A DNA stretch of 32,120 bases, from the NCBI GenBank assembly GCA_026785975.1, contig JAJAZB010000284.1, forward strand, positions 1 through 32,120, given 5' to 3'. Below, in pieces: positions 32,085 through 32,120 of the stretch. A program made the position numbers and the translations under genes. The stretch comes from Cytophagaceae bacterium. Lineage in GTDB: Bacteria > Bacteroidota > Bacteroidia > Cytophagales > Spirosomataceae. Below the pieces are notes generated by a model. The model had not been told where the DNA came from and searched no databases. It saw only the letters and a program-made list of their open reading frames with translations. Positions within the stretch are counted from its first letter, which is position 1, and each line of letters starts with the position of its first letter.

Positions 32085-32120
32085 GAGGGACCTTGCTGGG
32101 TAGCGAATACAGGGTCCCTC
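32085..32120. repeat. Dispersed-type palindrome at window edge
   Basis: GAGGGACC and GGTCCCTC enclose 20 nt; the preceding bases (GTCATCCCGACGTTAGGAGG) belong to a repeat type common in Bacteroidota intergenic DNA. The element probably continues past the window end. Confidence 0.55.

Noticed and set aside
1-32120. CRISPR arrays and tRNA or rRNA genes
   Set aside because: No regularly spaced direct repeats and no cloverleaf or rRNA-like sequence were seen; the repeated elements found are palindromes or single duplications.

Overview
The window looks like a chromosome segment from a GC-rich member of the Bacteroidota, probably Cytophagales and close to the Spirosoma group. The evidence is C-terminal type IX secretion (T9SS) sorting domains, a TonB receptor with a carboxypeptidase-like N-terminal domain, tandem DUF4249 lipoproteins, a LytS/LytTR pair with a head-GIN protein, a NagB-PIG-L fusion, a bacterial tricorn-like protease, and TAnnTTTG-like promoter elements. 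The taxonomic placement is inferred from gene content, not tested.

Layout. 1-984: the 3' end of a large secreted Ig-repeat protein. 985-1960: no intact gene; it holds a dead IS200-like/RAYT transposase between mirror-image palindromes, plus a second palindrome family. 2150-8240 (minus): three tandem DUF4249 lipoproteins and a TonB-dependent receptor, probably an outer-membrane uptake locus. 8356-10398 (minus): an ABC export-type permease with an in-frame stop near its N-terminus, and its ATPase. 10518-12894 (minus): a GMC oxidoreductase with its gluconate-dehydrogenase-subunit-3-like partner. 13059-15623: an AT-richer scar made of a DUF4062 gene, an IS4-like transposase fragment, a 1275-bp ISKra4-like element with perfect 18-bp terminal repeats, and the frameshifted tail of a T9SS cargo protein.

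15752-19097 (minus): head-GIN protein, LytS-like kinase and LytTR regulator, then a small membrane protein. 19290-23878 (plus): a formamidopyrimidine-DNA glycosylase, then an amino-sugar locus (NagB-PIG-L fusion and NagX-like membrane acyltransferase) with a four-helix-bundle gene between them. 23956-24489 (minus): a DinB-like protein. 24673-27354 (plus): a cupredoxin-containing protein and a secreted beta-propeller, probably co-functional. 27430-28133: a GNAT-like gene tightly coupled to a 57-residue ORF, lying between the propeller gene's 3' end and a second copy of that 3' end. 28665-31976: a tricorn-like protease with its catalytic residues present.

Many intergenic gaps hold long inverted repeats. 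Some are low-complexity (GAATGA-type) stems of 23-31 bp placed as terminators; others look like dispersed palindromes. The most unusual items are the GNAT/small-ORF module with a duplicated gene end, the ISKra4-like element (A9 slippery site, catalytic Asp replaced by Asn, mismatched flanks), the in-frame TAG in the ABC permease, and the DUF4249 duplication that carried its promoter along.
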